64,000 nucleotides of DNA from Pseudomonas lini. GTDB lineage: Bacteria; Pseudomonadota; Gammaproteobacteria; Pseudomonadales; Pseudomonadaceae. The translations under genes and the position numbers were made by a program. Location of the stretch: positions 2,356,001-2,420,000 of the forward strand of contig NZ_OZ061318.1 of assembly GCF_964063345.1 (NCBI RefSeq), given 5' to 3'. Shown here one piece after another: positions 26,838-34,022 of the stretch. The notes under the pieces were generated by a model that was given only the letters and a program-made list of their open reading frames with translations, was not told the origin of the DNA and searched no databases. Within the stretch, counting starts at the first letter, position 1. Every line of letters begins with the position of its first letter.

Positions 26838-27764
26838 CTAATTCGCTCGGGATTCTGTCGGCACAACTACCGCAGGCCGATCGGCACCTCGGCGCCACTG
26901 CGGCAACCCGATCAACACCACCGCACTGATGATCACTGTCATGGCCAGTGCTTCTTCAATACCAATGGTCTCGCCAACAAATACGATGCCCAGCAACACC
27001 GCCACCGCCGGGTTGACGTAGGCATAACTGGTGGCCGCCGCCGGACGCACGTGTTTCAACAGGTACATGTAGGCGTTGAAGGCGATGATCGAGCCGAAGA
27101 CGGTCAGGTACGCCAGCGCCGCCCAGCCTTCGATCGGTGGCATGGCCTCAAGTTGCTCACCGCTCACCGCGCTGCCGATCAACAACACCACGCCGCCCAC
27201 CAGCATTTCCACCGCACTGGCCATCGCGCCCTGAGGCAACGGCAAGTGTTTGCTCCACACCGAACCGAAAGCCCAGGATGCTGCCGCGAATATCAGCAAT
27301 GCCGCACCCAACGGGCTCGATTGCAGATTGAAACCGAGGTTGAGCATGGCGATACCGATCAGCCCGAGCACAATCCCGGCCCATTCGAGACGGGTATTAC
27401 GCGCGCCCCAGAAATATCCGCAGAGCAAGGTAAACAGTGGCACCGTCGCCACCGCCAACGCGGCAACGCCGGAGGCGACACCGGTGTGTTCAGCCACGCT
27501 CACTGCACCGTTACCGCACGTCAGCAGCAAAATCCCGATGATCCCCGCAGCTTTCCATTGCGCCCACGTCGGTGCCGGTGCCCCGCGCCAGCGCAGGAAC
27601 GCGTACATCAACGTCCCGGCGATCACGAAGCGAATACCGGCGAGCAACAACGGCGGCCAGTACTGCACGCCAATTCGAATCACCAGGTAGGTCGATCCCC
27701 AAATCACGTACAGCGCGAAAAAAGCAGCGATCAGCGGTAAGGAAAAACGGCGTATGCCAGGCAT
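26838..27764 (-). CDS. EamA/DMT-family permease (YedA-like)
   Basis: A 308-residue, ten-helix metabolite transporter with two EamA repeats. It begins LIAAFFALYVIWGSTYLVIRIGV, typical of the YedA subgroup, and contains AVATVPLFTLLCGYFWG. It is divergent from the Lrp-type gene at 27925, an arrangement often seen when an Lrp regulator controls an amino-acid exporter; that link is inferred. Confidence 0.85.
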   Translation of the reverse strand: MPGIRRFSLPLIAAFFALYVIWGSTYLVIRIGVQYWPPLLLAGIRFVIAGTLMYAFLRWRGAPAPTWAQWKAAGIIGILLLTCGNGAVSVAEHTGVASGVAALAVATVPLFTLLCGYFWGARNTRLEWAGIVLGLIGIAMLNLGFNLQSSPLGAALLIFAAASWAFGSVWSKHLPLPQGAMASAVEMLVGGVVLLIGSAVSGEQLEAMPPIEGWAALAYLTVFGSIIAFNAYMYLLKHVRPAAATSYAYVNPAVAVLLGIVFVGETIGIEEALAMTVIISAVVLIGLPQWRRGADRPAVVVPTESRAN

Positions 27765-27924
27765 GGGCAGCTCGAGAACAAGACAAGGAGAGCAGCTATT
27801 CTAGAAAGGCCAACGGCAGAAAATAAGTTACAAAACCTGTTTATCGCACCGGTACACTTTTCAAAACACGGAGTTCAGCGCTATAAACCGTGCTTTCGAA
27901 AGTCAGTCTTTTTCCAGGAATGCC

Positions 27925-28383
27925 ATGATGGACAAATACGACCGCATGCTCCTCAGCGCCCTGTTGGAAAACGGTCGTGCGTCCTACGCCGAGCTGGCGC
28001 GCAAGGTAAACCTGTCCGCTCCAGCGGTGGCCGAGCGCGTGGCCAAACTTGAGGCCTGCGGGGTGATCACCGGCTACCAGGCGAAAGTCGACATGGCGAA
28101 ACTTGGCCTGCCGATACAGTGCGTCATCGAACTGCGCTTGAACCAGCACGGCAACCAGAAAGCTTACGACGAACTGATCAAAATCCCACAGCTCACCGAA
28201 TGCCATCGCGTCACCGGCGACCCGTGCGTGATCATGCAAGCGGCGGTGGGCTCGATGCCGGAGCTGGAGGAGTTGATCAACCGGATTGCCACCTTCGGGT
28301 TCAGCAAGACCTCGATCGTGCTATCCAGCGCCATCGAGAAGCGCGTGCCGTTGGGGCAGTTGGAAGGGAATGGCAAATCGTGA
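27925..28383 (+). CDS. Lrp/AsnC-family regulator
   Basis: A 152-residue Lrp-type regulator. The helix-turn-helix is at residues 5-55 (DRMLLSALLENGRASYAELARKVNLSAPAVAERV), followed by a RAM ligand domain (VTGDPCVIMQAAVGSMPELEELI). Two adjacent ATG codons are possible starts; AGGAA lies upstream. Probably controls the divergent EamA permease, about 160 bp away. Confidence 0.88.
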   Translation: MMDKYDRMLLSALLENGRASYAELARKVNLSAPAVAERVAKLEACGVITGYQAKVDMAKLGLPIQCVIELRLNQHGNQKAYDELIKIPQLTECHRVTGDPCVIMQAAVGSMPELEELINRIATFGFSKTSIVLSSAIEKRVPLGQLEGNGKS

Positions 28384-28397
28384 TGTTGTACGGCTCC

Positions 28398-28490
28398 TGT
28401 GGGAGCGGGCTTGCCCGCGATAGCGGACTGTCAGTCAACAAAGATGTTGAATGTTGATGGCCTCATCGCGGGCAAGCCCGCTCCCACAGG
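28398..28490. repeat. REP doublet, GGGAGCG-type family
   Basis: TGTGGGAGCGGGCTTGCCCGCGATAG and inverted partner, separated by a spacer containing TGTTGAATGTTGAT that recurs in other doublets here. It directly follows the downstream copy of the exonuclease 3' end. Confidence 0.9.
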
Positions 28491-28504
28491 ATTTGTAGTG
28501 GGTC

Positions 28505-28685
28505 TTAAAACCCACGATGCCGCTTCAAATGCTCATTGATCTTCGCCGCCGGCACTTTCTGCAAACTGACGAGCAGATCATGGGACAACTCCCGCAGCCC
28601 ATGCTTGCGCCGCAATTCTTCAGCCAAGTGCGCCGTCAGGTTGGCGGCCATTTCGGCATCGGCCATGGCCCGGTGAGCCTTGCCG
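28505..28685 (-). pseudogene. Duplicated 3' fragment of the exonuclease gene
   Basis: Encodes the last 59 codons of the exonuclease at 29734-30345, including HRAMADAEM (ExoIII motif region), and ends HRGF with stop TAA. Bases 28509-28685 are identical to 29738-29914. The fragment has no start of its own; the frame upstream runs into unrelated sequence. It marks the downstream boundary of the Bro-N module. Confidence 0.9.
28509..28685. repeat. 177-bp direct repeat, copy A
   Basis: Identical over 177 bp to 29738-29914 (offset 1,229 bp). It flanks the Bro-N gene and its structured upstream region. Both copies keep an in-frame stop just outside the repeat (TAA here, TGA in copy B). Confidence 0.97.
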
Positions 28686-28716
28686 ATAACCCGCCCCACA
28701 GAAATTACACCATCCC

Positions 28717-28740
28717 TGTGGGAGCGGGCTTGCCCGCGAA
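28717..28740. repeat. Single REP element, GGGAGCG-type
   Basis: One unpaired GTGGGAGCGGGCTTGCCCGCGA half, between repeat copy A and the stop of the Bro-N gene. Confidence 0.8.
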
Positions 28741-28748
28741 GCGAATTG

Positions 28749-29264
28749 TCAGACGCCGCTGTAACTTGCAGACAACAAACCCGGCATATCCCGCAGGCGC
28801 ACCCAAGGTTCTTTGCGCCAATGCAGCAGCCGCAGCGTTCCACCGGCCCACTCCATCGCCCGCATATGCGGTGCTTGAGTCGAAACGGCTCCCGCCTCCT
28901 CGCGCAACATCGGCACCACATGGTGGGTCAACCAACGTCGCAAATGGCGGTTTTCCGGGCAGTAGTGGTAGACCAGCATCGCGTACACGCCTGACTCGCT
29001 GAGCATCAAGGTCTCTTGCGCGTCATCGCTTCCGGACAAACTCATCACCCGCCGCTGATCCGCATCAAGCTTGAGCGCTTGTCTGCCGTTTATATCTACT
29101 CCCATCAACCGGCCGATATCGCGGGCACAGAACCATGGCTCTGCATGCAGCAAAAGTGCTCGTAGCTGGATGTGATGACGGATGAATGTTCTGGGGATGA
29201 AGTGAGCTGCGCTCGCAACTGATTGCGCGGGGTCTTCAGAGGGATTGGGGGTAACTTTGATCAT
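28749..29264 (-). CDS. Bro-N domain protein (phage antirepressor-like)
   Basis: A 171-residue protein whose residues 33-125 match the Bro-N/Ant pattern: ALLLHAEPWFCARDIGRLMGV, RRVMSLSGS, LMLSESGVYAMLVYHYCPENRHLRRWLTHHVVPML. Bro-N domains bind DNA and are typical of phage antirepressors and mobile genes. No C-terminal KilA-C or ANT domain is visible; the C-terminus (residues 126-171) is short and Trp/Arg-rich. The gene lies alone between two copies of an exonuclease 3' end and behind a structured leader, suggesting a mobile or domesticated origin. Confidence 0.82.
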   Translation of the reverse strand: MIKVTPNPSEDPAQSVASAAHFIPRTFIRHHIQLRALLLHAEPWFCARDIGRLMGVDINGRQALKLDADQRRVMSLSGSDDAQETLMLSESGVYAMLVYHYCPENRHLRRWLTHHVVPMLREEAGAVSTQAPHMRAMEWAGGTLRLLHWRKEPWVRLRDMPGLLSASYSGV

Positions 29265-29298
29265 GGCGAATAATCCATCGAAAAGTTGGAGATACCAG

Positions 29299-29566
29299 CA
29301 TCACTTGCAGGTGATGGGTGGCAGCTGTGTACGAGTCTGCAAGACCGAGTCGATAGATAACCCCGGCAGACCCGAAGGTCACCCCGTACACAGCCACCAT
29401 AAATCGATGGTCGCCAAGTAAAGCGACGCGATTATAGGTGCGACTGTAGTTATCTACCAAACCTCGACGAGCTTGCAGGCCCGGTCGCTGAATTGGCAGC
29501 GACGTCCCAGAGGTTATCGATGCTGCAGGTACGGGGCAAGACGGACAAATTCCTAATATTTGGTAG
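29299..29566 (-). ncRNA. Structured leader or RNA-like element upstream of the Bro-N gene
   Basis: A series of nested complementary arms with no convincing coding potential. In + coordinates: CATCAC 29299-29304 with GTGATG 29311-29316; GGTGGC-TGTGTAC 29317-29332 (3-nt bulge) with GTACACAGCCACC 29386-29398; GTCTGC 29335-29340 with GCAGAC 29366-29371; GTCGC 29410-29414 with GCGAC 29423-29427; CTACCAAA 29454-29461 with TTTGGTAG 29559-29566; ACCTC 29461-29465 with GAGGT 29510-29514; GTCGCTG 29484-29490 with CAGCGAC 29497-29503. A 74-codon frame (29236-29460, minus) covers part of it. Strand is assumed from the adjacent gene. Confidence 0.55.
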
Positions 29567-29623
29567 GAGTAATCATCGAATTTGAGGCGTGGTTAAACAC
29601 AAGAACAACGTCAGACACCGACC

Positions 29624-29714
29624 CTGTGGGAGCGAGCCTGCTCGCGAAGCTATTTACCATTCAACATTGATGTCGACTGACACTCCGCCTTCGCGAGCAG
29701 GCTCACTTCCACAG
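29624..29714. repeat. REP doublet, GGGAGCG-type family
   Basis: TGTGGGAGCGAGCCTGCTCGCGAAG and inverted partner, with CATTCAACATTGATGTCGAC in the spacer. It directly follows the true 3' end of the exonuclease gene, as the doublet at 28398-28490 follows the duplicate. Confidence 0.85.
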
Positions 29715-29733
29715 GGGTTCACCGGTGTTTCAG

Positions 29734-30345
29734 TCAGAACCCACGATGCCGCTTCAAATGCTCATTGATCTTCGCCGCCGGCACTTTCTGCAAACTGACG
29801 AGCAGATCATGGGACAACTCCCGCAGCCCATGCTTGCGCCGCAATTCTTCAGCCAAGTGCGCCGTCAGGTTGGCGGCCATTTCGGCATCGGCCATGGCCC
29901 GGTGAGCCTTGCCGGTATTGGGCAGGCTGGCGAACGTGGTGAGGGTGCCGAGTTTGTGGTCCGGCGCGGCGGGCATCAGGCGGCGGGCGAGTAACAGTGA
30001 GCAGGCAAAGTTCTGCAAGCGTGTGCGTTTGATTCGTCCGAGCTCGTAGTCCCAGAACTTCTGGTCGAACGCAGCGTTGTGCGCCAGCAGCGGTGTGATG
30101 CCGACGAACTCGTTGACCTCGTTCATCACCTGCTCGGCCGAGGGCGCGGTGCGCAGCATGGCGTTGCTGATGCCGGTGAGTTGTTCGATAAAGGCCGGCA
30201 CCCGCACGCCAGCGTTCATCAGGCTTTGATAACGCTCGACGATGCGCCCCTGTTCAAGAATCACCACGGCAATTTCCGTGGCCCGGCAGCTGCTGCTCGG
30301 GGAGAGCCCGGTGGTTTCAAAGTCGATGACTGCTATGCGTTCCAA
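29734..30345 (-). CDS. DnaQ-like 3'-5' exonuclease
   Basis: A DEDDh exonuclease of about 203 residues. ExoI motif AVIDFETTGL, ExoII HNAAFDQKFWDYE, ExoIII HRAMADAEM. It resembles the epsilon-like exonuclease domain outside DNA polymerase III. There is no good ATG: I use TTG 30345, which follows GGAG by 10 bp; an ATG at 30405 would overlap the upstream NYN gene by 38 bp. The last 177 coding bases are duplicated 1.2 kb downstream. Likely cotranscribed with the NYN gene. Confidence 0.85.
   Translation of the reverse strand: MERIAVIDFETTGLSPSSSCRATEIAVVILEQGRIVERYQSLMNAGVRVPAFIEQLTGISNAMLRTAPSAEQVMNEVNEFVGITPLLAHNAAFDQKFWDYELGRIKRTRLQNFACSLLLARRLMPAAPDHKLGTLTTFASLPNTGKAHRAMADAEMAANLTAHLAEELRRKHGLRELSHDLLVSLQKVPAAKINEHLKRHRGF
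29738..29914. repeat. 177-bp direct repeat, copy B (within the intact exonuclease gene)
   Basis: The 3' end of the exonuclease reading frame; identical to 28509-28685. Divergence begins abruptly at both ends, next to the stop codon on one side and after TTGCCG on the other. Confidence 0.97.
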
Positions 30346-30367
30346 ACCTGTTTCAACTCCGTAAAAA

Positions 30368-30847
30368 TCAATTCTTGAGCAGCAACGCGCCTTCGATCGG
30401 CACATAACGGCTGGCGGCGCGGATCAGCGAATTGGCGGTGAGACCGGGCACACCATAGGCCACCGCTTGCACGCCGTGCTTGCTGATGATGCGTTCCAGC
30501 AGCATGTCGAAATCACCATCGCCGGAGGCCAGCACCACTTCGTCGACATGGTCGGCGGCGTCCATGATGTCGAGGGTGATGCCCACGTCCCAGTCGCCTT
30601 TGGCCGAACCGTCGCTGCGCTGGATGTAGGGCTTGAGCTTCACGATGAAACCGAGATTGCGCAGGATCTGCTGAAACTGCTGTTGCTTGCTGTCGCCACG
30701 ATCGATCGCATAGGCATAGGCCTCGACGATCTGCCCTTCTTTACTGATGTCAGCCCACAGCGCGGCGTAGTTGAAGTGGCAACCATAAGCCTGACGCACG
30801 GTGTAATAGAGGTTCTGGACATCGGCGAACACTGCGATTTTTTTCAC
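30368..30847 (-). CDS. NYN-domain (LabA/DUF88) putative ribonuclease
   Basis: A 159-residue PIN-like NYN protein. Acidic active-site residues are visible in AVFADVQNLYY, KGDWDVGITLD and ASGDGDFDMLLERI. NYN proteins are predicted or shown to cut structured RNA. It precedes the exonuclease by 22 bp on the same strand, so a joint nucleic-acid processing role is plausible but unproven. Confidence 0.85.
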   Translation of the reverse strand: MKKIAVFADVQNLYYTVRQAYGCHFNYAALWADISKEGQIVEAYAYAIDRGDSKQQQFQQILRNLGFIVKLKPYIQRSDGSAKGDWDVGITLDIMDAADHVDEVVLASGDGDFDMLLERIISKHGVQAVAYGVPGLTANSLIRAASRYVPIEGALLLKN

Positions 30848-30954
30848 CGTACATCCTCATTAACGTGCCGAAGCGCGGGCAGGATCAGGCACCAGGCCCG
30901 AAAAGTTGCCCAGTATGCCAGCCCGATGGATTGTTCCGCGAATAATCGGCCATA

Positions 30955-31057
30955 TGGTGAGGGAGCTTGCTCCCGCTGGGGTGCGCAGCGGCCCGCTTGC
31001 TTTAAAACCCAAGGGGCCCGCTATGCAGTCCAGCGGGAGCAAGCTCCCTCGCCACAG
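30955..31057. repeat. REP doublet, GGCGAGGG-type family
   Basis: GTGAGGGAGCTTGCTCCCGCTGG and inverted CAGCGGGAGCAAGCTCCCTCGCCACAG between the NYN and DUF2076 genes. Confidence 0.85.
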
Positions 31058-31062
31058 ATGTA

Positions 31063-31842
31063 TCAGACGAAGGAATCGTCGTCGCCACCGAAGAACGATG
31101 AGCTGTCATCGCTATAGTCGGCGTCGGCGAATCCGCCTTGATCGCTGGAATTGTCAGCCACACGCTGATCGCCGCCCCAGCCATTGCCGCTGTCGCTCTG
31201 ATCGTTGACCTGAGCCGGTTCTTCCTTGATGACTTCAACCACTTCCGGCTGCTGATTGTGCTGGAACAGGCTGCTGATGCCTTGCGCCAGCATCACGCCA
31301 CCGGCCACACCCGCTGCAGTTTTCAACGCACCGCCGAGGAAACCACTGCCGACCGGTTGTTGCGGGGTGTAGTTCTGCTGAGGCGGCGCTCCGAAGTTCT
31401 GCTGAGCAGCCGGCGCACCGAAATTTTGCTGTGGCGGCTGCGAGTTGAACGACGGCCGCCCCGGTTCACGCCAGCCGCCATTCGACGGAGCTGCGCTTTG
31501 AGTCGGCGCAGGCTGCGGATCACGGGAGCTACCACCGAAGATGCTCGACAAAAAGCCACCGCCGCTCGGCGCCGGAGCCGCCGTCTGAGCCTTGGCCGAT
31601 TGCAGTTCAGCCTGCAATTGCTGGACTTGTTGGGTGAGTTGCTTGTTCTGTTCGTCGAGGCTCTTGATGGCTGCCTCTTGCACCAGAATCGCCTGGGTCA
31701 TGAAATAGCCCGCCGCTGGCTGGCGAGTCAGGTGTTCCTTGATCCGCGCTTCGGCCTGGGCGTCGCGCGGGGCTGAATCCGTTTCGGCCTGTTGCAGCCG
31801 GGAATACAGTCCATCGATCAGGGTTTGTTCTTCGCTGTTCAT
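31063..31842 (-). CDS. DUF2076 protein
   Basis: A 259-residue DUF2076 protein. The N-terminus MNSEEQTLIDGLYSRL and a coiled coil (about residues 58-85, EQNKQLTQQVQQLQAEL) are typical; then a Pro/Gln/Gly-rich linker with repeated QQNFGAP units, a hydrophobic Gly-rich patch (GFLGGALKTAAGVAGGVML) and a very acidic, Ser-rich C-terminus (SSSFFGGDDDSFV). Function is unknown; members are thought to be periplasmic ligand-binding sensors, but no signal peptide is seen here. Confidence 0.85.
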   Translation of the reverse strand: MNSEEQTLIDGLYSRLQQAETDSAPRDAQAEARIKEHLTRQPAAGYFMTQAILVQEAAIKSLDEQNKQLTQQVQQLQAELQSAKAQTAAPAPSGGGFLSSIFGGSSRDPQPAPTQSAAPSNGGWREPGRPSFNSQPPQQNFGAPAAQQNFGAPPQQNYTPQQPVGSGFLGGALKTAAGVAGGVMLAQGISSLFQHNQQPEVVEVIKEEPAQVNDQSDSGNGWGGDQRVADNSSDQGGFADADYSDDSSSFFGGDDDSFV

Positions 31843-32019
31843 GGCGACCTCGTAGATTGCCGGGAATATCGTTGCCCTCATCCACGGTGGATAAGGTGCT
31901 CACCAGTAATGGGGCTGATACAGGATGTTTCAATAACCTTTACCGAACGTTTACGTTTGCGCCCCAAAGGGTTTCATCGGTTAAAGTGAGGCACTGCTTT
32001 CAACCTGCGATACCGACTG

Positions 32020-32694
32020 ATGAATCCGTTCGATGTACTGCGTGACTCTCTGTATTTCTTCAAGCGCAACCTGCGCCAGATCGTGCAGCTATGCCTGCCG
32101 CTGGTGATTTTCGAGGCGCTGCTGCAACAAGTAGTCGACCATTCCACCGAGCCGGACAGTTTCCCCGGCATCAGTGTATTGGTCGGCCTGCTGGTGTATC
32201 CGCTGTACACCGCCGCACTGATCCTGTTTCTCGATGCCCGCAGCCGTGGCGAATCGCCGCGCACCCGCGACTTGCTGGCGACCTCCGCGACCCTGTGGCC
32301 GCGCTTCGCCCTGCTGACCGCCCTCAATACACTGCTGATTCTGATCGGCCTGTCACTGTATTTTCTGCCGGGCATCTGGCTGATGGTGACACTGGCGTTC
32401 GGCGAGTACCTGCTGGTGCTGCGCGGCCTGGCACCGCTGGCGGCGATGAAGGAAAGCCTGCGCCTGACCCGTGGGAATTTCCTGCGCATTCTGGTGTGCA
32501 TTCTGTGCGTGATGGGCCCGCTGTGGGTGCTCAAGGGGGCGACACTGGCGGTTTACCCCGAACCGCAGAACCCGGTGATATCTCTGCTGATCGACAGCGC
32601 TCACAGCTTTCTGCAACTGTTCACCAGCGTGGTGGTGTTCCGCTTGTTCATGCTGATCGCCGATGCGCCCGAGAAAGCTGACGGAGCGCTCTGA
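32020..32694 (+). CDS. yciC: YciC-like (UPF0259) inner-membrane protein
   Basis: A 224-residue membrane protein with about five or six hydrophobic segments. It starts MNPFDVLRDSLYFFKRNLRQI, the usual YciC N-terminus, and includes FLDARSRGESPRTRDLL. Function is unknown. The coding end overlaps a 9-bp sequence repeated three times in tandem. The endonuclease-like gene begins 83 bp downstream. Confidence 0.85.
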   Translation: MNPFDVLRDSLYFFKRNLRQIVQLCLPLVIFEALLQQVVDHSTEPDSFPGISVLVGLLVYPLYTAALILFLDARSRGESPRTRDLLATSATLWPRFALLTALNTLLILIGLSLYFLPGIWLMVTLAFGEYLLVLRGLAPLAAMKESLRLTRGNFLRILVCILCVMGPLWVLKGATLAVYPEPQNPVISLLIDSAHSFLQLFTSVVVFRLFMLIADAPEKADGAL

Positions 32695-32710
32695 GCGCTC
32701 TGAGCGCTCT
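32684..32710. repeat. Tandem 9-bp repeat across the yciC stop codon
   Basis: Three perfect copies of GAGCGCTCT. The yciC stop (TGA, 32692-32694) lies at the junction of the first two units. Each unit contains the palindrome AGCGCT. Confidence 0.95.
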
Positions 32711-32777
32711 ACCCTTGGGCTTGGGCGCTGCTCTCGGTTATGCTCGGGGTCAATTTTGTAACGCTATAAGCCGAGCC

Positions 32778-33860
32778 ATGACCCGACTACTGCGCTACAC
32801 CCTGCTGTGCGTGCTGATTGCCATTGGCCTGATTGCATTGCTGATCTACAGCCTGACCTGGCGCCCCCAGGCCAAGGAAGTGCTGCCAGTCAGTTGCAAC
32901 GCCCAGGCGCCGACGCTGGTGCCCGGCCAGGCGCTGAAGGTGATGACCTGGAACGTCCAGTACCTGGCAGGCAAGCGCTACGTGTTCTGGAACGATCTGG
33001 CCGCAGGGAATGACGAGAGCCCTACACCTGAAGACATGGCCTTCAGCCTCGACGAAGTGGCGCGAGTGATTCGCGACGAGCAACCAGACATCGTGCTGTT
33101 GCAGGAACTTGATGACGGCGCCAAAGCCAGTGACTACCAGAACCAGTTCAAACTGCTTCAGGATCGAGTCACCGACCTGTATCCGTGCAGCGCGCAGGCC
33201 TTCGACTGGAAAGCCGACTTCGTGCCTGAACCGCACATCTACGGCAGCGTTGGCCGGCAATTGGCAACCCTGAGCCGCTATCAGATCGAACACGCCGAAC
33301 GCCTGCAATTACCCGTCGCACCGACCAATTTCATCAGCCGTCAGTTCAAGCCGAAAAACGCCTTGCTGGTCACTCACCTGCCATTGAATAACGGCAGCCA
33401 AATGGCCGTGTTCAACACCCATCTGGACCGTGCCGCCAGCCCGTTCGACGAAACCTTGCAAAGCCAGGTGACTGCCGTGGCCAAGGTCCTCGACAAGTAT
33501 GAAAGCCGCGGCACGCCGTGGTTGATCGGTGGTGACTTCAACCTGTTGCCGCTGGGCCAGTATCGACGCCTGCCCGCCGAGCAACGCACGCCCTACTCCG
33601 CCGACAGCGCGCTGCATGTGCTGTGGGACAAGTACCCGTTGATCCCCACCAACAACGAAGCCAGCGGGATCGACCGGGCGCAATGGCTGACCCATTACCC
33701 GAATGACCCGGGCTTGAACGGCCCGGACCGGACCGTCGATTACCTGTTTTATAGCCCGCACATCAAACGAGTTGAGGCGAGGGTGAGGCAGGACGATACG
33801 TTGCGGATTTCCGATCATTTGCCGGTGATTGCACGGTTTCTGTTGCCGGCCGCGCTATAG
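32778..33860 (+). CDS. Endonuclease/exonuclease/phosphatase family protein
   Basis: A 360-residue EEP-fold metal-dependent hydrolase with one N-terminal membrane anchor (residues 3-27). Active-site motifs: TWNVQYL, QELDDG, NTHLDRA, GGDFNLLP and SDHLPV. It could be a nuclease or a phosphodiesterase; the membrane anchor puts the catalytic domain probably in the periplasm. ATG 32778 follows a short gap after yciC. Confidence 0.85.
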   Translation: MTRLLRYTLLCVLIAIGLIALLIYSLTWRPQAKEVLPVSCNAQAPTLVPGQALKVMTWNVQYLAGKRYVFWNDLAAGNDESPTPEDMAFSLDEVARVIRDEQPDIVLLQELDDGAKASDYQNQFKLLQDRVTDLYPCSAQAFDWKADFVPEPHIYGSVGRQLATLSRYQIEHAERLQLPVAPTNFISRQFKPKNALLVTHLPLNNGSQMAVFNTHLDRAASPFDETLQSQVTAVAKVLDKYESRGTPWLIGGDFNLLPLGQYRRLPAEQRTPYSADSALHVLWDKYPLIPTNNEASGIDRAQWLTHYPNDPGLNGPDRTVDYLFYSPHIKRVEARVRQDDTLRISDHLPVIARFLLPAAL

Positions 33861-33866
33861 GTCAAC

Positions 33867-33999
33867 TGTGGCGAGGGAGCTTGCTCCCGCTCGGCTGCGC
33901 AGCAGTCGTAAACCAGCTGACCAGGTACATCTGAAGAAAAGAGGTGACAGGATTTTGGGCCGCTTCGCAGCCCAACGGGAGCAAGCTCCCTCGCCACAG
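33867..33999. repeat. REP doublet, GGCGAGGG-type family
   Basis: TGTGGCGAGGGAGCTTGCTC and inverted GAGCAAGCTCCCTCGCCACA, between the convergent EEP and hrpB genes. The inner CGGCTGCGCAGCAG and CGCTTCGCAGC motifs recur in the family. Confidence 0.9.
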
Positions 34000-34022
34000 A
34001 AAGTGAACTCACCACATTTGTA

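Noticed and set aside
28505..28921. Chimeric 138-codon minus-strand frame across the duplicated fragment and the Bro-N 3' end
   Set aside because: Only its C-terminal 59 codons are conserved; the rest is REP and antisense sequence. Recorded as a gene fragment.
29236..29460. 74-codon minus-strand frame as a protein gene
   Set aside because: It overlaps the Bro-N start and coincides with strong secondary structure, so RNA or DNA structure explains it better; not excluded.
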